The notes under the pieces: generated by a model
What the model was told of the DNA's origin: nothing
Databases searched by the model: none
What the model saw: the letters and a program-made list of their open reading frames with translations, nothing else
Shown here: positions 1 through 12,077 of the stretch, piece after piece
Layout: the number at the start of each line of letters is the position of its first letter
How positions within the stretch are numbered: position 1 is the stretch's first letter
Translations under genes and position numbers: made by a program
Assembly: GCF_932526225.1 (NCBI RefSeq)
Contig: NC_064042.1
Span: 12,287,040-12,351,039 of the forward strand
Origin: Nematostella vectensis
Taxonomy: Eukaryota; Cnidaria; Anthozoa; Actiniaria; Edwardsiidae
Direction of reading: 5' to 3'
Length of the DNA stretch: 64,000 nucleotides

Positions 1-3000
1 TAAAGCTCGTCCCATACCCTGCGCTCTCTCACGGTTCATCTTCAAGCACAGCAAACACAGTAATAACGCCATAAACCAGGCTGAGTTTTTGTACATGAAA
101 CCTTTTTTTTTAACGTAGAATGCAAGCTAGCTAGAAAGCTTTTATAATTTGAAAGACAGTTCACACTTAACAAATGTGCTGCATGCCACGTAGGACTTCA
201 ATGGAGTTTTTGCAAAGTTGAGCGGTAAATTCTATAATATTAAGTGTTAGTATTACATTAAGCGGTGATACACCTGTGGTAAGTTTACCGTTCTATGATT
301 AATTTCGTGGCGCCGCTTCTTTCCTGAACGTTAATATTGATAATGTGCGCACGAAATTGATTGGAAAAATTGATGAAAAATAACTGTATTTGAATCAAGC
401 CGTGTGATCTAGCTAGCGGCAACATTATCATTTTCTCAGTTTTAGCGCCTACACTGCAAATACCAATAGATTTTAAGAGAACCAATATAGTTGTGTTATA
501 CATTTGAAGCATGTAATTGTAGTGTAGTGAAGTATACCAAAGATAATACAACATAGTCCCGTGTTTAGTGCCCGTGTTTATTTCCCATGCATCAATTGCT
601 ATTACACCAAGAAACGCACCGACACTCGCAGGAGCGTGTCGGGGGGCAGAACTCAGAAAAGGCTCTAGAAATACGATTTCGTTGCACCCCCACCCCACAA
701 AAGGTTTGACTGAAGATTCTGATAGCCAGATGTCCATAGATTCCGGATCAAACCTCCATGAGTTCAAATTGTGGGGTCGGGAACTTGGTATGATACGGTT
801 TTTGAGGGGGGTGGGTGGTCTTTTAAACAAGCCTGGAACCGTCTTTTAGGGGGTAGCCTATAACTTTAAAAATACATATTTTAAAAGAGAATAATTGGTT
901 TGATATTTGGCAGGTTTGTGTACACTATAAAGTTGTTTACTTAATGCTACATTTGGGTGGCATATGTACGTTTCCATAGCAACAGAAAGGCCAAAGGTGT
1001 ATCGATCAGGGACATGAAAGCTTAAATACGACATGTCTGTATTTTGCGGCAATAAAATCATAAGAACTCAGTTGAAGTGTACTTTAATGCTTAATTCCCA
1101 TTGGAATGCATTTGCATTGTTCACTATAGGAAGGTTTTGCATTCCAGTCATCCTATTGAGTTACTACAATTAACGTAACCTGACACAAACCGCTGAGTGG
1201 ATGACTTTCTCTATGACGTAACATCAATAAACACAGCCTCAAAATGCATGTATACATATATCAATATGATGCTACCTAACTCCATACCTTTCTGACGGTC
1301 TCAGCTGTTACCATGACAACGGTAACTTTCAAACTGATTGCAAATTGTTGAATTTAAAAAAAATGTGTTTTCACCTATTACAATTTATTTACTTGTAGTA
1401 ATTATGAATTGAATGCCATAAAGTTAGAATATTTTTGGGGGTATTTGTTGGCGGTTAATACTGCGTTGCTTCACAAAGTTCAAATGGTCCTTTTAAATTT
1501 CGCCGACTTCTGGAGGAAAAGGAAACCGCGCCGGGTTTCGCGGAAAATTCAACTAGCTCCGTTGACCTATGGACGAATAACTCTTTGCTCTCTACTTTCA
1601 AGGTAAGTAAATTGTGTATATAAGATGTTATTAAATCATTTAGCTAAACAATAAAAAGTAGATCTTGAAGGTTTAATTATGTTAAGTGAATCAATGAATA
1701 AAGATTATCAAAATAAGCATAAGCTTTCATTTAAAATCAGTACTGTTTTTCAATGTTTTGGATTCATAAAAAGCGGGACATGGAGGGTTTCAAGCCCTTT
1801 TTTCCCGAATGCCTTTCAGCCTTATCAGATTAGCCTTTTTTCGTAAAAAAAAATTCATTCACTGAAAAATTTTACCCGACACTCCGACACGCGCTTTGTA
1901 GATTTGTCGCAGGGTAGATTTGTATTCCTTTCTACTACAATAATAATACTTCAATGAACGTATCTCATGGATAAATAACATCATACTTTCTATGTGATCT
2001 CAGAATAATCAAATGTTTTATTCATATAAGGTTGTAAACCTCAAGTTTATGTTGTTTTTTTCGCTACAAGAAGCGATGGCAGTGCAAAAGAAACAAAGAA
2101 ACACAAAACATGTCACAAAGCCGAAAAAAAAAGAACATTCGAAGCTCGACATTCGAATATCGAACAAAGCTAGTCAATTTATTCTAGGAAATGCATAGAA
2201 TCTTTGGATAGTTCAAATAAGGAATTCTTCAATGTTGTTGTTGTTCTCTAAGATTTTGTGTTGTTTAATTGCATTTTGAAGTGTGTAACTCGTCAGATAA
2301 AATATTGTTGTCAAACTTAAAGAATACGAACTTCTGTTGTAGTCCTACCAACTTGTCCAAGATATTTGAACTCTTCTGCCTCCATAGTTTCACCTTTTCT
2401 CGCCTCCCCTCAACCTTGATTGATGGCTTACGGTAGGTAGGTAAAGGGCAAAAATAAAATCAGAGCATTGTTCGAACCATTCCCATAACTCGACTCTCAG
2501 TAGTCTCTCGCTTGTCTGATCTTTGTTAAGAAGGGACGGTAATTAGATTCTCTCCGTACGATGTCGATGTCCACAGGTCTTGTTGTCCGCTAGTACTTTC
2601 CCATCCAGAACGATTTGTACACGTGTCGTGTTCATTTAGACTAATTTTGAACTAATCCTCGAATCTCCTGACTACCAAAAGTAGCTTGTCTCTCTGGAAA
2701 TCGAACACTTAAGAGAAACACAATTTCAAAGAGATTGCTAGCTCGTTTCAAAGGCAATAGACAAATTAGTTGATCATTACGCTGCCAAGACTCCGCAGCT
2801 GACCACGAGGTCATTTGACAATGAGAATGAATGACGTTACTCGAATGATCTAAACATGTTCTGATTGGCTCCCAGTATTCCATCTCCTAGCCTTTTATAC
2901 GGTGAGACAAATATTCGCAGTGTATTCGCCAAAGCTTACAATTACAATAAGATATATATAGTCATATTGTCTTTATAAGTACGCGGAGAAATGTAACGGG

Positions 3001-3526
3001 GTGGGAGGATGTGTGTGTGGAAGGGGAGGGGGTATTACGAGTAAATCTTTCTTCAGAATACTAAGATATCAAAGATTTGACCGAAAAATATCCTTCATCT
3101 CTCTGAATCCGACTTTACGTATTTTCTGATTACTTAACGATTATCTGATAAGCCTACGAGCATCCACACTGGGGTGGATCCAGGAGGGCGACTCCCCTTG
3201 GTGACGTGCTGCTATGCTGGATAGGGTAGGTTTTTTCTCTGTTCTAAACAGAAGCTATCTATCTTAAACGGGGAAATGGAAACTGGAAACACAGGGTCCC
3301 GATCGGTAGCCCTATACCCGAAAAGGGGGTGAATACTCCACCCCTCTCCCTCTTGTTGTTAATTGATGAAAAAAAAAATACATAATACATAATTATACCA
3401 TTGCGTTTGTTAAACACTTGTGAAGAGGGGAAACAGAGTCGTTTACTTGAAGTGACTTTAAAGAGATGTTTTTCTTGTCAAAGCTGTCTAAGTAATTAAT
3501 TAATTAGAGATTTGTTTACATTAGGC
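1..3526. other. Non-coding stretch with a possible orphan exon
   Basis: No convincing gene is seen. Open frames here are short or run antisense through repeat-like DNA; the longest, a 181-residue minus-strand frame at 285-830, has no domain or intron logic. A plus-strand frame at 1409-1606 runs into a good splice donor (CAAG|GTAAGT near 1602), so it may be an orphan or transposon-derived exon. A small hairpin (CGACACTCG/CGTGTCGG arms) lies near 628-651. Confidence 0.5.
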
Positions 3527-5200
3527 ATGGCTAGTGAAAGTCCATTAAAACGACCAAGGCTAAGATGTGACGTCACTCCAACCGACTGATCGCTTTGCAT
3601 CTTTTGCCAGAAAGTGAAAAGGAAGGGCAGCAAAACTCTTGTGAACATAGTAACGGACGAATGTGTGCAAAAAACATTTTCTGACAACTCGTACTGAAGC
3701 GAACAGTTAAAAAAGCGATTTTAAAGCGCATTTTTCGGATGAATAACTATTCATAAACAACCCGACTTGAAAAAGTCTGAGCTTGTCTACTCAAGTAGTT
3801 TGACTGCTGGCGATATCATAGACAAGCTACCATCATGCCAAGAGAAGGAAGAGGGAAATCATAAGGGCGGAGAAGAGGTGACACCATCTAGAATTGTTTT
3901 TTATGCGGCCCAGATAATAAAGGCAGAAGTGAAGCAGTGCAAAGGAGTATCAATCAAACCTTTGGATCCAGATGATGTGTCGATAGAAAATGGAAAACGC
4001 ATCATTCCAGGATCTCTAGAAAACTTCCTAAGGCGGTGCCTATCACAAGATGATGAGTTTGAAGCGACACCAAACCAAAGAACGCCGGGATACCATGTTG
4101 GGGCAAGACCTCATTCACGCAATCAGCAACGGCCGTGTTAGAACACCCAAACATGTTGGCCTTGCTGTAACTCTTCATCATCTAACGGGATCCAAGGAGA
4201 TAATAATGCTACTAAACCGAATGGGCCACTGCTCTTCCTATGAAGATGTCGAGGTGGCAAATACGTGTATGGATCATGGCTAGGTCTGGTGATGTGGTTG
4301 TTCCGTCTAACATTGTTCCAGGCGGCTTTGGCAATTTGCGGCGGACAATAATGATTCCAACGAGGAGATACTAGACGGCAGGCAGACAACACACTCGACA
4401 ACAATTGTAGCTTTTCAAAGAAAGCAGTTCGGACCAGCCCCACAAGTCCATACAGACCACTCAGTGCGCCGAAGGTCAATCGATGTGGTCTCAAGCCCGC
4501 AATTACACGAGTTTAGTGCTTAAGGCAAAAGACCAGACGTGCCAACGCTTTTCAGGAGCTTCTCGCCGGCTCTGGAGATGGTGTCCTCTCCTGCAAATGA
4601 TGTTTTAGCAAAGGATATCGTCTGGCTACTCCTGAGGATGAAAAAAACCCCGTTTGACAACAGGCCCGATAAATTAGATCCAATTCAGATGACGCCAAGC
4701 TGGACTGCATTCAATACAGAGATGCCGAATGAAGAAATCCCGCAAACTACGATCGGGTATTGTCCACTGATTGCCAAGTCCCCAACAGGGATATCAACTG
4801 TTTATACTGTCCTTAAAACAACACAAGCAATGTCGGAGAAGGTTGGACAAACACGCTGTGATTACGTTTGATCTTGCTATCTATATGAAAGCAAAGGCGA
4901 TTCAGTGGCGCTATCCAGACGAGTTTAGGAATTTGATAGTGATGATTGGTGGCTTCCATATCGCTCATAATATATAACTTATATATAACTTTTTGTCTGT
5001 GATAGGAAAGATGTTCCAGGAGAGCGGGAGTAGTATGCTGGGGATGACTAGGGCAATAATTGCAAGCACTTGCGTATCTGCAAGTTCTATTGTTTGCTCT
5101 GATAGGTATATGATGTATATATTTTCACTTTTTTATTTTTCATTTTTTATTTTTTTTTTTCATTTAGTCAAGATAACTTTAATATACTCCATTAGTTAGG
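3527..5200 (+). pseudogene. Decayed copy of an uncharacterised multi-copy animal protein
   Basis: From memory this is a large uncharacterised protein family repeated in cnidarian and other invertebrate genomes, possibly transposon-derived; its function is unknown. The ATG at 3527 begins MASESPLKRPRL, hits an in-frame TGA at 3587-3589, then continues in the same frame with the family's N-terminal CIFCQ motif. The body is scattered over several frames: 3767-4090, 4050-4283 (KHVGLAVTLHHLTGSKE, MGHCSSYEDV), a segment near 4290-4540 (VVVPSNIVPGG, then a DGRQTTHSTT-like stretch), 4600-4870 (IGYCPLIAKSPT, STVYTVLKTTQ) and 4840-4977 (VITFDLAIYMKAKAIQWRYP, GGFHIAHN). The order matches the family. At least four frameshifts or stops mean it cannot make an intact product. 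The only base difference between the two large copies falls in this pseudogene. Confidence 0.6.
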
Positions 5201-5330
5201 GAGGGGGTGTATTGTTGTGGAGACTGGGGAGAGATGTGTACTGTGTGGGTGTTACTGATCCAACCGAACCGTCCGGGTGGTGGCTCAAATATAAAGGAAT
5301 CGAGAACAATGGCGACCAATCGGAGCGAAG

Positions 5331-5357
5331 ATTTATTTATTTATTCATTTATTTATT
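5331..5357. repeat. (TTTA)n microsatellite
   Basis: About seven imperfect TTTA units with one TTCA interruption. Confidence 0.85.
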
Positions 5358-5469
5358 GACTTATCGGATTATATCACCGCTCCCTGGAACTGGGTTTACT
5401 AGCTAGACTGTAAATAATGGCCTTGGATCGAGCGCTATGCAAACAGACCTTTGAAAATAACGGCGCTGA

Positions 5470-5574
5470 TTCAGGTATAGCGAATATGGAGAACAATGTG
5501 CAGCCGCGGTTTACAAAAAGCTTCTGAGAATAAAACTCGCCTACAGACACCATGACGCCTTTTTGTTCCCATTA
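5470..5574 (+). pseudogene. 5' half of an open frame split by a transposon
   Basis: The frame from 5470 reads through YSEYGEQCAAAVYKKLL and LAYRHHDAFLFPL up to the TTA at 5572-5574. It continues in the same frame at 12798 (FADTCNALSRTAS) if the 7.2-kb insertion between them and one TTA copy are removed. I do not recognise the protein. A stop lies directly upstream, so the segment probably starts at a splice acceptor or is already a fragment. Confidence 0.45.
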
Positions 5575-5626
5575 TGCACCAGTCAATTGAAACCACGGCA
5601 CCCCGACCCCCGGGACATACGGGGAA

Positions 5627-5810
5627 GCAAATTTCCCTTTCGTAAACGGTCGTTGCCAATTATAACGGTCGTTGTCATTCCTGAGAACGGCCGTTGCCAT
5701 TTTTAATCGTCGATGCCAAATCAAAAAACCACCCGGGAACCGACGACTTCCTTCGTGACTAGTTCGAGAGTGATTTTCACTCAAGAGTGCTGTATGACGT
5801 CATTACCTGG
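5627..5810 (+). repeat. Left TIR of the MULE
   Basis: It pairs with 12078-12258. It contains tandem CGGTCGTTGCCA / CGGTCGTTGTCA-like motifs, which could be transposase binding sites (inference), and ends at the CRE-like site upstream of the accessory gene. Confidence 0.9.
5795..5802 (+). promoter_or_regulatory. CRE-like site in the left TIR
   Basis: Perfect TGACGTCA palindrome (CREB/ATF consensus) 22 bp before the ATG at 5824, followed by the Kozak-like AAGATGGCGGA. The right TIR has the mirror-image arrangement, so each TIR probably includes a promoter. Confidence 0.6.
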
Positions 5811-5823
5811 CACTGTTTAGAAG

Positions 5824-7092
5824 ATGGCGGATCAGTCCACGTGCGCGAGTGCTGGACCAAAACCATCCCATTCTTCTGCAGACAAAAGATCTATCAAGAA
5901 CCCAACAGGGTGGAACTCTTTTTTTCAATCAGTTGCGGTGAGTTTTTGGTATATTTCCTGAAAAAAAAATGGCGCATTTTGACACGAGAAAGAACCAGAA
6001 TACTTCGTGCTATTGCAGTAATAAATGCAGGCATCGTTTTATATTTTTTTTTCTGTATAACAGCCAGATGTCACGGAACAACTCGGAGATTCGGAGATTG
6101 GGCAGGTTTCCAAAGTCGTTGGGGCTATGTCGAAGCAATTGTCTGCTGATGTACGAAAGGTTGGATTATTTCCATCACGAGCTTTTATATTTCTTTACTT
6201 TAGAAAAACATTCGTAATATCAATAGAAACAAAGATCTTCCCCAAATTTGCGAATATTTGGCTAACTTTTGTGCCCCATCACCATTGGCTTTTTATCAAT
6301 AGACTAGAGAAAAATACAAGCCTTAGAGTATCCAGATTTCCAAATATGTTTTGGTCCTTGTCCAGTAGATGTAGGATCTTTATCTAACCTTATCAGATAT
6401 GTAATTTGTGACATGCCAAGAGGGTTACTGCTTGGAATTTAATAGCCCCTTACCTTTTTTTTGGTAATTTTGCATTTTTTTTCCTACATCTTTATCTAAC
6501 CTTATCAGATATGTAATTTGTGACATGCCAAGAGGGTTACTGCTTGGAATTTAATAGCCCCTTACCTTTTTTTTGGTAATTTTGCATTTTTTTTAAATCC
6601 TTCTAATGATATTTTGTTTCTCCCCATTCCCCTTTGGATTTCCAGACCTATCACTGGTGTTGGTGGTGCACATTTTAAAATAGAATAGCCCATATCAACT
6701 CAAGCCTAAGGCCATTTATCTAACCTTTATCAAATGTAGAATTTAGGGTCAAAAAGATTGTCAAAATATATACATAAATAATATCTTACTTTGATTATAT
6801 ATAGGACTGGAAAGATAAAGCACAATGCCAAAGAGAAGAACTTGATATGGGCATTGCAGAAGAGGAAAAGTGTCCATCCCGCAACACCACATTCAAGAGG
6901 AAGAAGGACATGAAGTACCATAGAAAAGGCTGCCATGAGTGTATTTGTGAAATATGTCATAAGCAATTTAATCATGAGCAAAAACTGAAGAGACATAAAA
7001 ACAAAGAGCACAATGCAACATATAAATGTGGCACATGTCAAAAGAGTTTCGCAGAGAAACGAAATCTCAAGAGACATGAAAGTACCCATTGA
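5824..7092 (+). CDS. MULE accessory protein: HMG-box-like plus two C2H2 zinc fingers
   Basis: Three exons join in frame: 5824-5937, 6064-6159 and 6805-7092, giving 165 aa. Introns are GT-AG and phase 0; the second donor (AAG|GTTGGA) is weak. The start is the ATGGCGGA immediately inside the left TIR. Residues about 28-88 resemble an HMG box (NPTGWNSFFQSV near the start, LSADVRKDWKDKAQ near the end). Two C2H2 fingers follow at the C-terminus: CEICHKQF with histidines in LKRHKNKEH, and CGTCQKSF with LKRHESTH. Both parts suggest a nuclear DNA-binding protein. Its role in transposition is inferred only from its place between the TIRs, convergent with the transposase. The frame is intact although the transposase is not. 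AATAAA occurs near 7150. Confidence 0.72.
6376..6594. repeat. 112-bp tandem duplication in the accessory-gene intron
   Basis: Two nearly perfect copies (6376-6487 and 6488-6594), each starting ATCTTTATCTAACC and ending in a T-rich tract, lie inside intron 2 of the accessory gene. Confidence 0.9.
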
Positions 7093-7790
7093 AATAAATG
7101 AGTTATTCCAGAAAGAAATATTTTATATCATTTTAACATTGCTGACCCTAATAAATGTGGTACTGTATCACTATGTATTAAACAAACAGAAAAACAAAAC
7201 AAAATAATAATATACCATTTATTAAAAACTCATTACAGTGATAAAAGGCCTACCAAATTACTGAGCTGTTTACAGGACTAATAATAAGATAATGATTATA
7301 TACTGACTGTAAGCTAAGAATATATTAATGTAATAAAATTGTGTGTGCTTTTTCTTGCAATATATATATATATATGATGCAACCCAATCTTTCATCAATT
7401 CTGTGAACTCTTGCTAACGATTTCTAACTGCTAAACTGTCTTCTGTAAATCAAAACCCCTGAAGCTTATTCATTCACCAACACTTAAATGGCTTCCAATC
7501 ATACCATCTCACCGCAAGCGGTGCTGGCCAAGCATAGAGTACAAAATGTAATTCTGTTATAAATTCAAAGTTCAAATGATGGAAGCTGGTTTGCAGTTCA
7601 GCAATTGGAAATAGTTGGCAAGAGTGCAAAATTGGTTCAAAGGCAACAATTATATATATACTTTACTTTAAGTTTGCTGCTTTGCTACTGTAATGTTTAT
7701 AAAAGAACAAGTCTAACAACAAAAATATTGAACATTGTATACCTTTGATGCATTCCATAAAACATACTTACAGGATTTTATAAAATTTCC
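7093..7790. other. Spacer between the convergent MULE genes
   Basis: AT-rich, no coding frame. It holds AATAAA near 7150 for the plus-strand gene, and TTTATT near 7216 that reads as AATAAA for the minus-strand transposase. A short (TA)n tract is at about 7361-7374. Confidence 0.6.
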
Positions 7791-9833
7791 CTAGGATTTC
7801 TCTTTCTTTGTTTTTTTCTTTTGAATGTGCTTTGTCTTAGATTTCATAGTGTGGGACCCTGACTTTTTGCTGCTATTGACATTTGCCTGTACTACTTTTG
7901 CCAAATCATGGCTGCGCTTCCTCTTCGATGTTGGTTCTTGAAGTTGTACTGGACGCCCTTTTGAAACAGCCTGAAGGCTTCCACTACCACACTTTCGCTT
8001 CCTGTTTGGCTGAACACGGATTTTTTTCCACTTCCCGTTTTCTTCAGTTCATTAGACACGAAAGAGAAAAGGGCACTCACCAAATTTGAATTCATAGACC
8101 TTGTCGCTGTTAAGGTTGTTACTCTTTTGGAGAACTTTATTATTCCTTTAGCCAAATTAAGATCCCCAGAGCTTTGGAGGTTTTGAATAATTTGGTCACA
8201 AGAGCTCCTCATCAATTGTTGAGCATTTGCAATAATAGATTTATCCTCATCATGAATTTCTTCACCAGTCGTGTAGTTTGGTTCTTGATCCCTGTTAATG
8301 GATTTCTCAATGACAGTGCCACACTCATTAGGTCCACAAGGTTGCAATGTAATCTGTTCAGCCTCAGTTGAGCGCAATGGCATATAGTAACTAAGAGGAA
8401 GTGTCTCTCCTATAGCCAACCAGGCTAATTTCTGTCTCTCACGGGGATTGTTTACTGGGACAAAATTAACACAGTCTGCCAGCTTGGACACCCAAAGGAC
8501 ATACTGGTGTTTGCATGGGCTCCCATCTTTGCCAATGCCACAGGTACACATTCCAATAGTCATGTCTACTGTATGGCTGAAAAAAAGAAAAACTATTGGG
8601 ATATATCCTCTAGAAAAGATTTTTTTCTGGGAACATTGTCAACCACCAAATTCCATACAACACAATTATCTCTATTTAAAACATGCTACTTACAGAATAT
8701 GTAACAGAAAATCGAAATGCAGGAATGGCATTGTATATTGCATCATGCACTGCTCCTAAAATATAATAATTAATTTTGCTCTTTATTTTCTGTGGCGTGG
8801 CATAAAAAAAGTTATACAATGAATTCTTGTGGTATACTGCAAAATATCCCACTTCTCACTTGTATTTTCTTTTAAGTGATGCATGGCATATTCTGCAGTA
8901 TGCCACTCAAAAGTATTGTATAACGAGTAAATGTACAGAAAATATACTGACCTTTGACTGCCATCTGAAGAGCTTCCAACTTTGAAAGTATTATTACCAA
9001 AACTTTCAACAGAAGAAAGGTAGCCATCAAGTTCTTTTCTATCTGGGACATTAAACCCAAAGCTCCCTTTCCCCATGAATCGATGTCTATAAGTGCCATC
9101 AAAACTCCCATCAGCAATACTGAGGAGTTTATTCTTGTAGTGGTCTTCTAAATCAATTGTAAGCTTGTCCAGAAGCCCAACAACATTGTACTCTTTTGTT
9201 CGCCGCAGAATTATATCTTTCAGAACCAGAAACTGAGCCTCAGCAAAATTGTTTGTGTGGTTCCCTCTAACAGGCAGTTCTTTTTTAAAGCATAGAGCAA
9301 AAGATTCTTTGTCATTGTAAAGTTTTTGTAAATAGCTTACTAAAGTGGGGTATTCCATGCAATGGTCATCATTTAAAAGTTCGCTAATGGCCTTGCGCAC
9401 GGTGTTGCGCATCAGAGGGTAACAAAAATTATAACGCTAGGTTTATGATTATAACTTTGATCTCGAGAAAGCTACACACTTTTTATTTTATTTGGATAAC
9501 CTTTGTCTAATGTGCATCTCGAATCAAAAGTTTGAGATAGTAAACATTTCAAAAACATTAAAAAATATATCAAAATAAAAACAGTGCCATAAAAACGGGC
9601 CGTTTTAAAGCCCATTTTTTATGAACATTGCTCCATCTTTTTGCTAATTGAAAAGAAACTTTTTCTTTTGTAGTTTGATCAATGTCATAAATGGAATGCA
9701 CTTGAAATTCTCTTTAAGATGCTGTCCTTTTTATAGAAAGAGGAAAAGAAATGTGAACAGACGGGAGCGATAAGCAGCGTTAGAATTTTTTTCGACAATA
9801 GAAAACACAAAACCTCGAATTACGTCGCACCTT

Positions 9834-9972
9834 ATTTTGCCTTTTTTTGCCCTTTTTGCCTTCATCGCGCCTTTTTTTGCCCTTTTGCTTTTTGCCCATT
9901 GCGCCCTTTTTGCCCATCGCGCCTTTTTTGCCTTTTTGCCCTTTTTGCCTTATTTTGTCATCGCGCTCTTCC
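9834..9972. repeat. Low-complexity GCCTTTTTGCCC array, left arm
   Basis: Irregular repeats of GCCTTTTTTGCCC joined by TCGCGC; the complement of the array type at 10306-10482. The frames on both strands here are translations of the repeat and not genes. Confidence 0.85.
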
Positions 9973-10305
9973 TGCATTTTTATTGTGCTTTTTATCCCGA
10001 ATATTATCGAAATCTAAAACAAGTGCGAATAATATATATACTTTTCTAGACGTAATTTCAGAAGAAAGGAATGGCTGCTGGCAGCCTGTTGATATAATTA
10101 AACTCCTCGGGTATTTGTCTACTTTCAGTTCTTGCTTCTCATCTTCTTATGCAAGACAAGAATTTGCCCCGTTCGAGTTTGAATATTGCAAACTTTAAAG
10201 CATGGAGAATTTTAGAAGCCTAACTTGTTCAATTAGAGCTCCCATAATCTGAATTTTTCGAAGCTGGATTAAATTTTGATTTTTTTTATAGCAGGATTCT
10301 AGAGA

Positions 10306-10482
10306 GGCGCGCGATAGGGCAAAAAAGGCAAAAAAGTGCGCGATAGGGCAAAAAAAGGCAAAAAAGTGCGAGATAGGGCAAAAACATGCGCGATAGGGCA
10401 AAAGAAGGCAAAAAAGGCAAAAACAAGCTAGGGCAAAAAAATTGCGCGATAGGGCAAAACTAGGCAAAAAAGGCAAAACACA
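10306..10482. repeat. GCGCGATAGGGCAAAA array, right arm
   Basis: About six irregular units of GCGCGATAGGGC followed by A-runs and GGC. It could pair with the T-rich array on the other side of the MITE. Confidence 0.85.
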
Positions 10483-12077
10483 TTTGCAGCGTTCAAATGT
10501 TACGCAGCAGTTGTTGATAACTACATAACGTCCATACTCCGACAACAAAATATCGAGGTTTTCTATTAGATTAGAAAAATAGTATGACTGTTTTTAAAAA
10601 CTACGATAATCAAACTTTTATATCCGAAATTCCAGATACGTATAACCCAATACTTAAGAAATAGCAGTAAATCTAAAACGAAATGTCGAGAAATTTCTTG
10701 TTAAGCCAGGCTTGCGCAACACTGTGCGCAAGCCCTAAAGCTGTTCTCAAATTCTTGTTCTGTCTCTGCATATAGTGATTTCTTGAAAAGGTTGAGAATG
10801 AATGGTCTATCAGCAAGGTTGACATTGTTTTTGCTTTCATGAAGCCACCTCCAAAGTTGTTGGAGCATGTGAAATGTGCATAGAAGTAAGGTGGATAGGG
10901 GCCAAATAGACTTCAGAGCATTTCGTTCCTCTTTACAGTTATCGGTAAGTATGACTTTTGGTCCATTTTCCTTTCCACGACCATTGAATGCATATTCAGG
11001 TAAGCATGAGCAGAGCATTTTAAAGCCCTGCTTTAATGTGGACTCTCGCTCATCACTAGCTATCAGAATACCGAGTGGAAGTGCCCCTGAAACATTATGT
11101 GTGCACATAACACTTTAAGATTGTGCTCCTCAGTGTTAGAAGTAGCATCAACAAACACCATTTCTCCAGACTGCTGAACTTCATTGTGTACACGCTTCAT
11201 AAGGGGTGTAACAATAGCAACCAAAAGAGGTTTGTCCTCCCCCCCCCCGTACACTTGGTGGTGAGTGGTAGCATCAGGGTTATCTTTGCTATATTGTTCA
11301 AGCCTTTCAGCCAGTCTCTGGTACATCATTACCCCTTGTCCTCCATACCTATCCTTGCCATATTGTGTGTAAAGGTAGCTAAAGTCCCTTCTTCTTGGCA
11401 CAACTGCTCGATTAGCCTTCTTTCGATGAAATTCCAAATAGTCATTACATGATTCCTTGAGCTCTTTTAAGTATTGTTGTCTTGCAGTTGCTGGTGTATG
11501 CCCACTTTTATACATTTTCAATACTCTTTCTGTACACTCAGGAGTCAGGTCCAGAAAGTTTGATGCCTCCAAAGTTTCAAGGGAGTGGTTGTGCTCCCAC
11601 TCAATATCCAATGAGCAGCACCCCTTGTGGTCCAATTTGACAATCATCTGGAAGGGACAGTTGGTGTTTTTCACTCTAGCAGAAGGATTGATATGTAATT
11701 TTTTCTGTGGGTCCTTACTTGGGCTCCAGTTGCGAGTATTATGCTGACACCTATAATAATTCTGAAGCACGTAGCCACTCGTGGGGTTTTTCTTTGTCTT
11801 GAGCTTGATGGAAACGTTATTAATGACTTCGTACTCAGATATCCATAGCTCCAGGTTTTCTTCTGTAATATCTTCAGTCAACACGTGGGCCTTGAAGTTC
11901 TCTCTATTTCCTGAAATTGACTTCAGGTAGTAAAAAGAATCATCTGGGAGCGAGGCCAAAAAATACTCATCTGTAATTTCGGATAATTCAAACGATCTCT
12001 TTTTCGAATGCACTTCTTTTATAGCTGAAGATATTAGATCTTTGAGAAAATCAGGTTTGTCCGCCATCTTGAGCCAT

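Larger units (their letters stand above)
9388..10735. mobile_element. Harbinger-like MITE nested in the transposase gene
   Basis: Inverted termini of about 23 bp (core CTTGCGCAC, A or G, GTGTTGCGCA) bound 1,348 bp, flanked by direct TAA (9385-9387 and 10736-10738; TTA in transposase orientation). Precise removal leaves the transposase in frame, which confirms the boundaries. There is no coding capacity. Inside, a T-rich array (9834-9972) and an A-rich array (10306-10482) of short GC/poly-A units face each other in inverted orientation. Confidence 0.85.
7791..12067 (-). pseudogene. MULE transposase with SWIM zinc finger, disrupted
   Basis: It starts at 12067 (ATGGCGGAC, MADKPDF), just inside the right TIR. 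The N-terminal part has a WRKY/FLYWCH-like Cys-His DNA-binding region (YRCQH, NCPFQM, EHNHSLE). The DDE core follows: MVFVDATSN with the first Asp, VILTDNCKEERNALKS with the second, and NNFAEAQFLVLKD with the likely Glu. The SWIM finger CTCGIGKDGSPCKH (CxC...CxH) lies near 8540. Damage: a one-base frameshift near 11105, between LKVLC and THNVSGALPLG; the MITE at 9388-10735 in the exon; frame changes around the intron at 8951 and before the SWIM exon; and a last switch near 8030, where the basic tail (WKKIRVQPNRKRK, then a Lys-rich end, stop at 7791) lies in another frame. Taking out the MITE and one TTA restores the frame as ENSFSELLNDD. Confidence 0.85.

Noticed and set aside
285-830. 181-codon minus-strand open frame, repeated at 43790-44335
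   Set aside because: No recognisable domain, no splice context, and the DNA looks like dispersed repeat; treated as chance.
7883-8371. Plus-strand frames opposite the SWIM-domain region
   Set aside because: Shadow frames of the minus-strand transposase exon.
9780-10548. Lys-rich and Phe-rich frames inside the MITE (also 53285-54053)
   Set aside because: Translations of the low-complexity GC/poly-A arrays.
11063-11108. Programmed frameshift in the MULE transposase
   Set aside because: The frames overlap at a plain sequence without a slippery heptamer, and further lesions follow, so ordinary decay is the simpler explanation.
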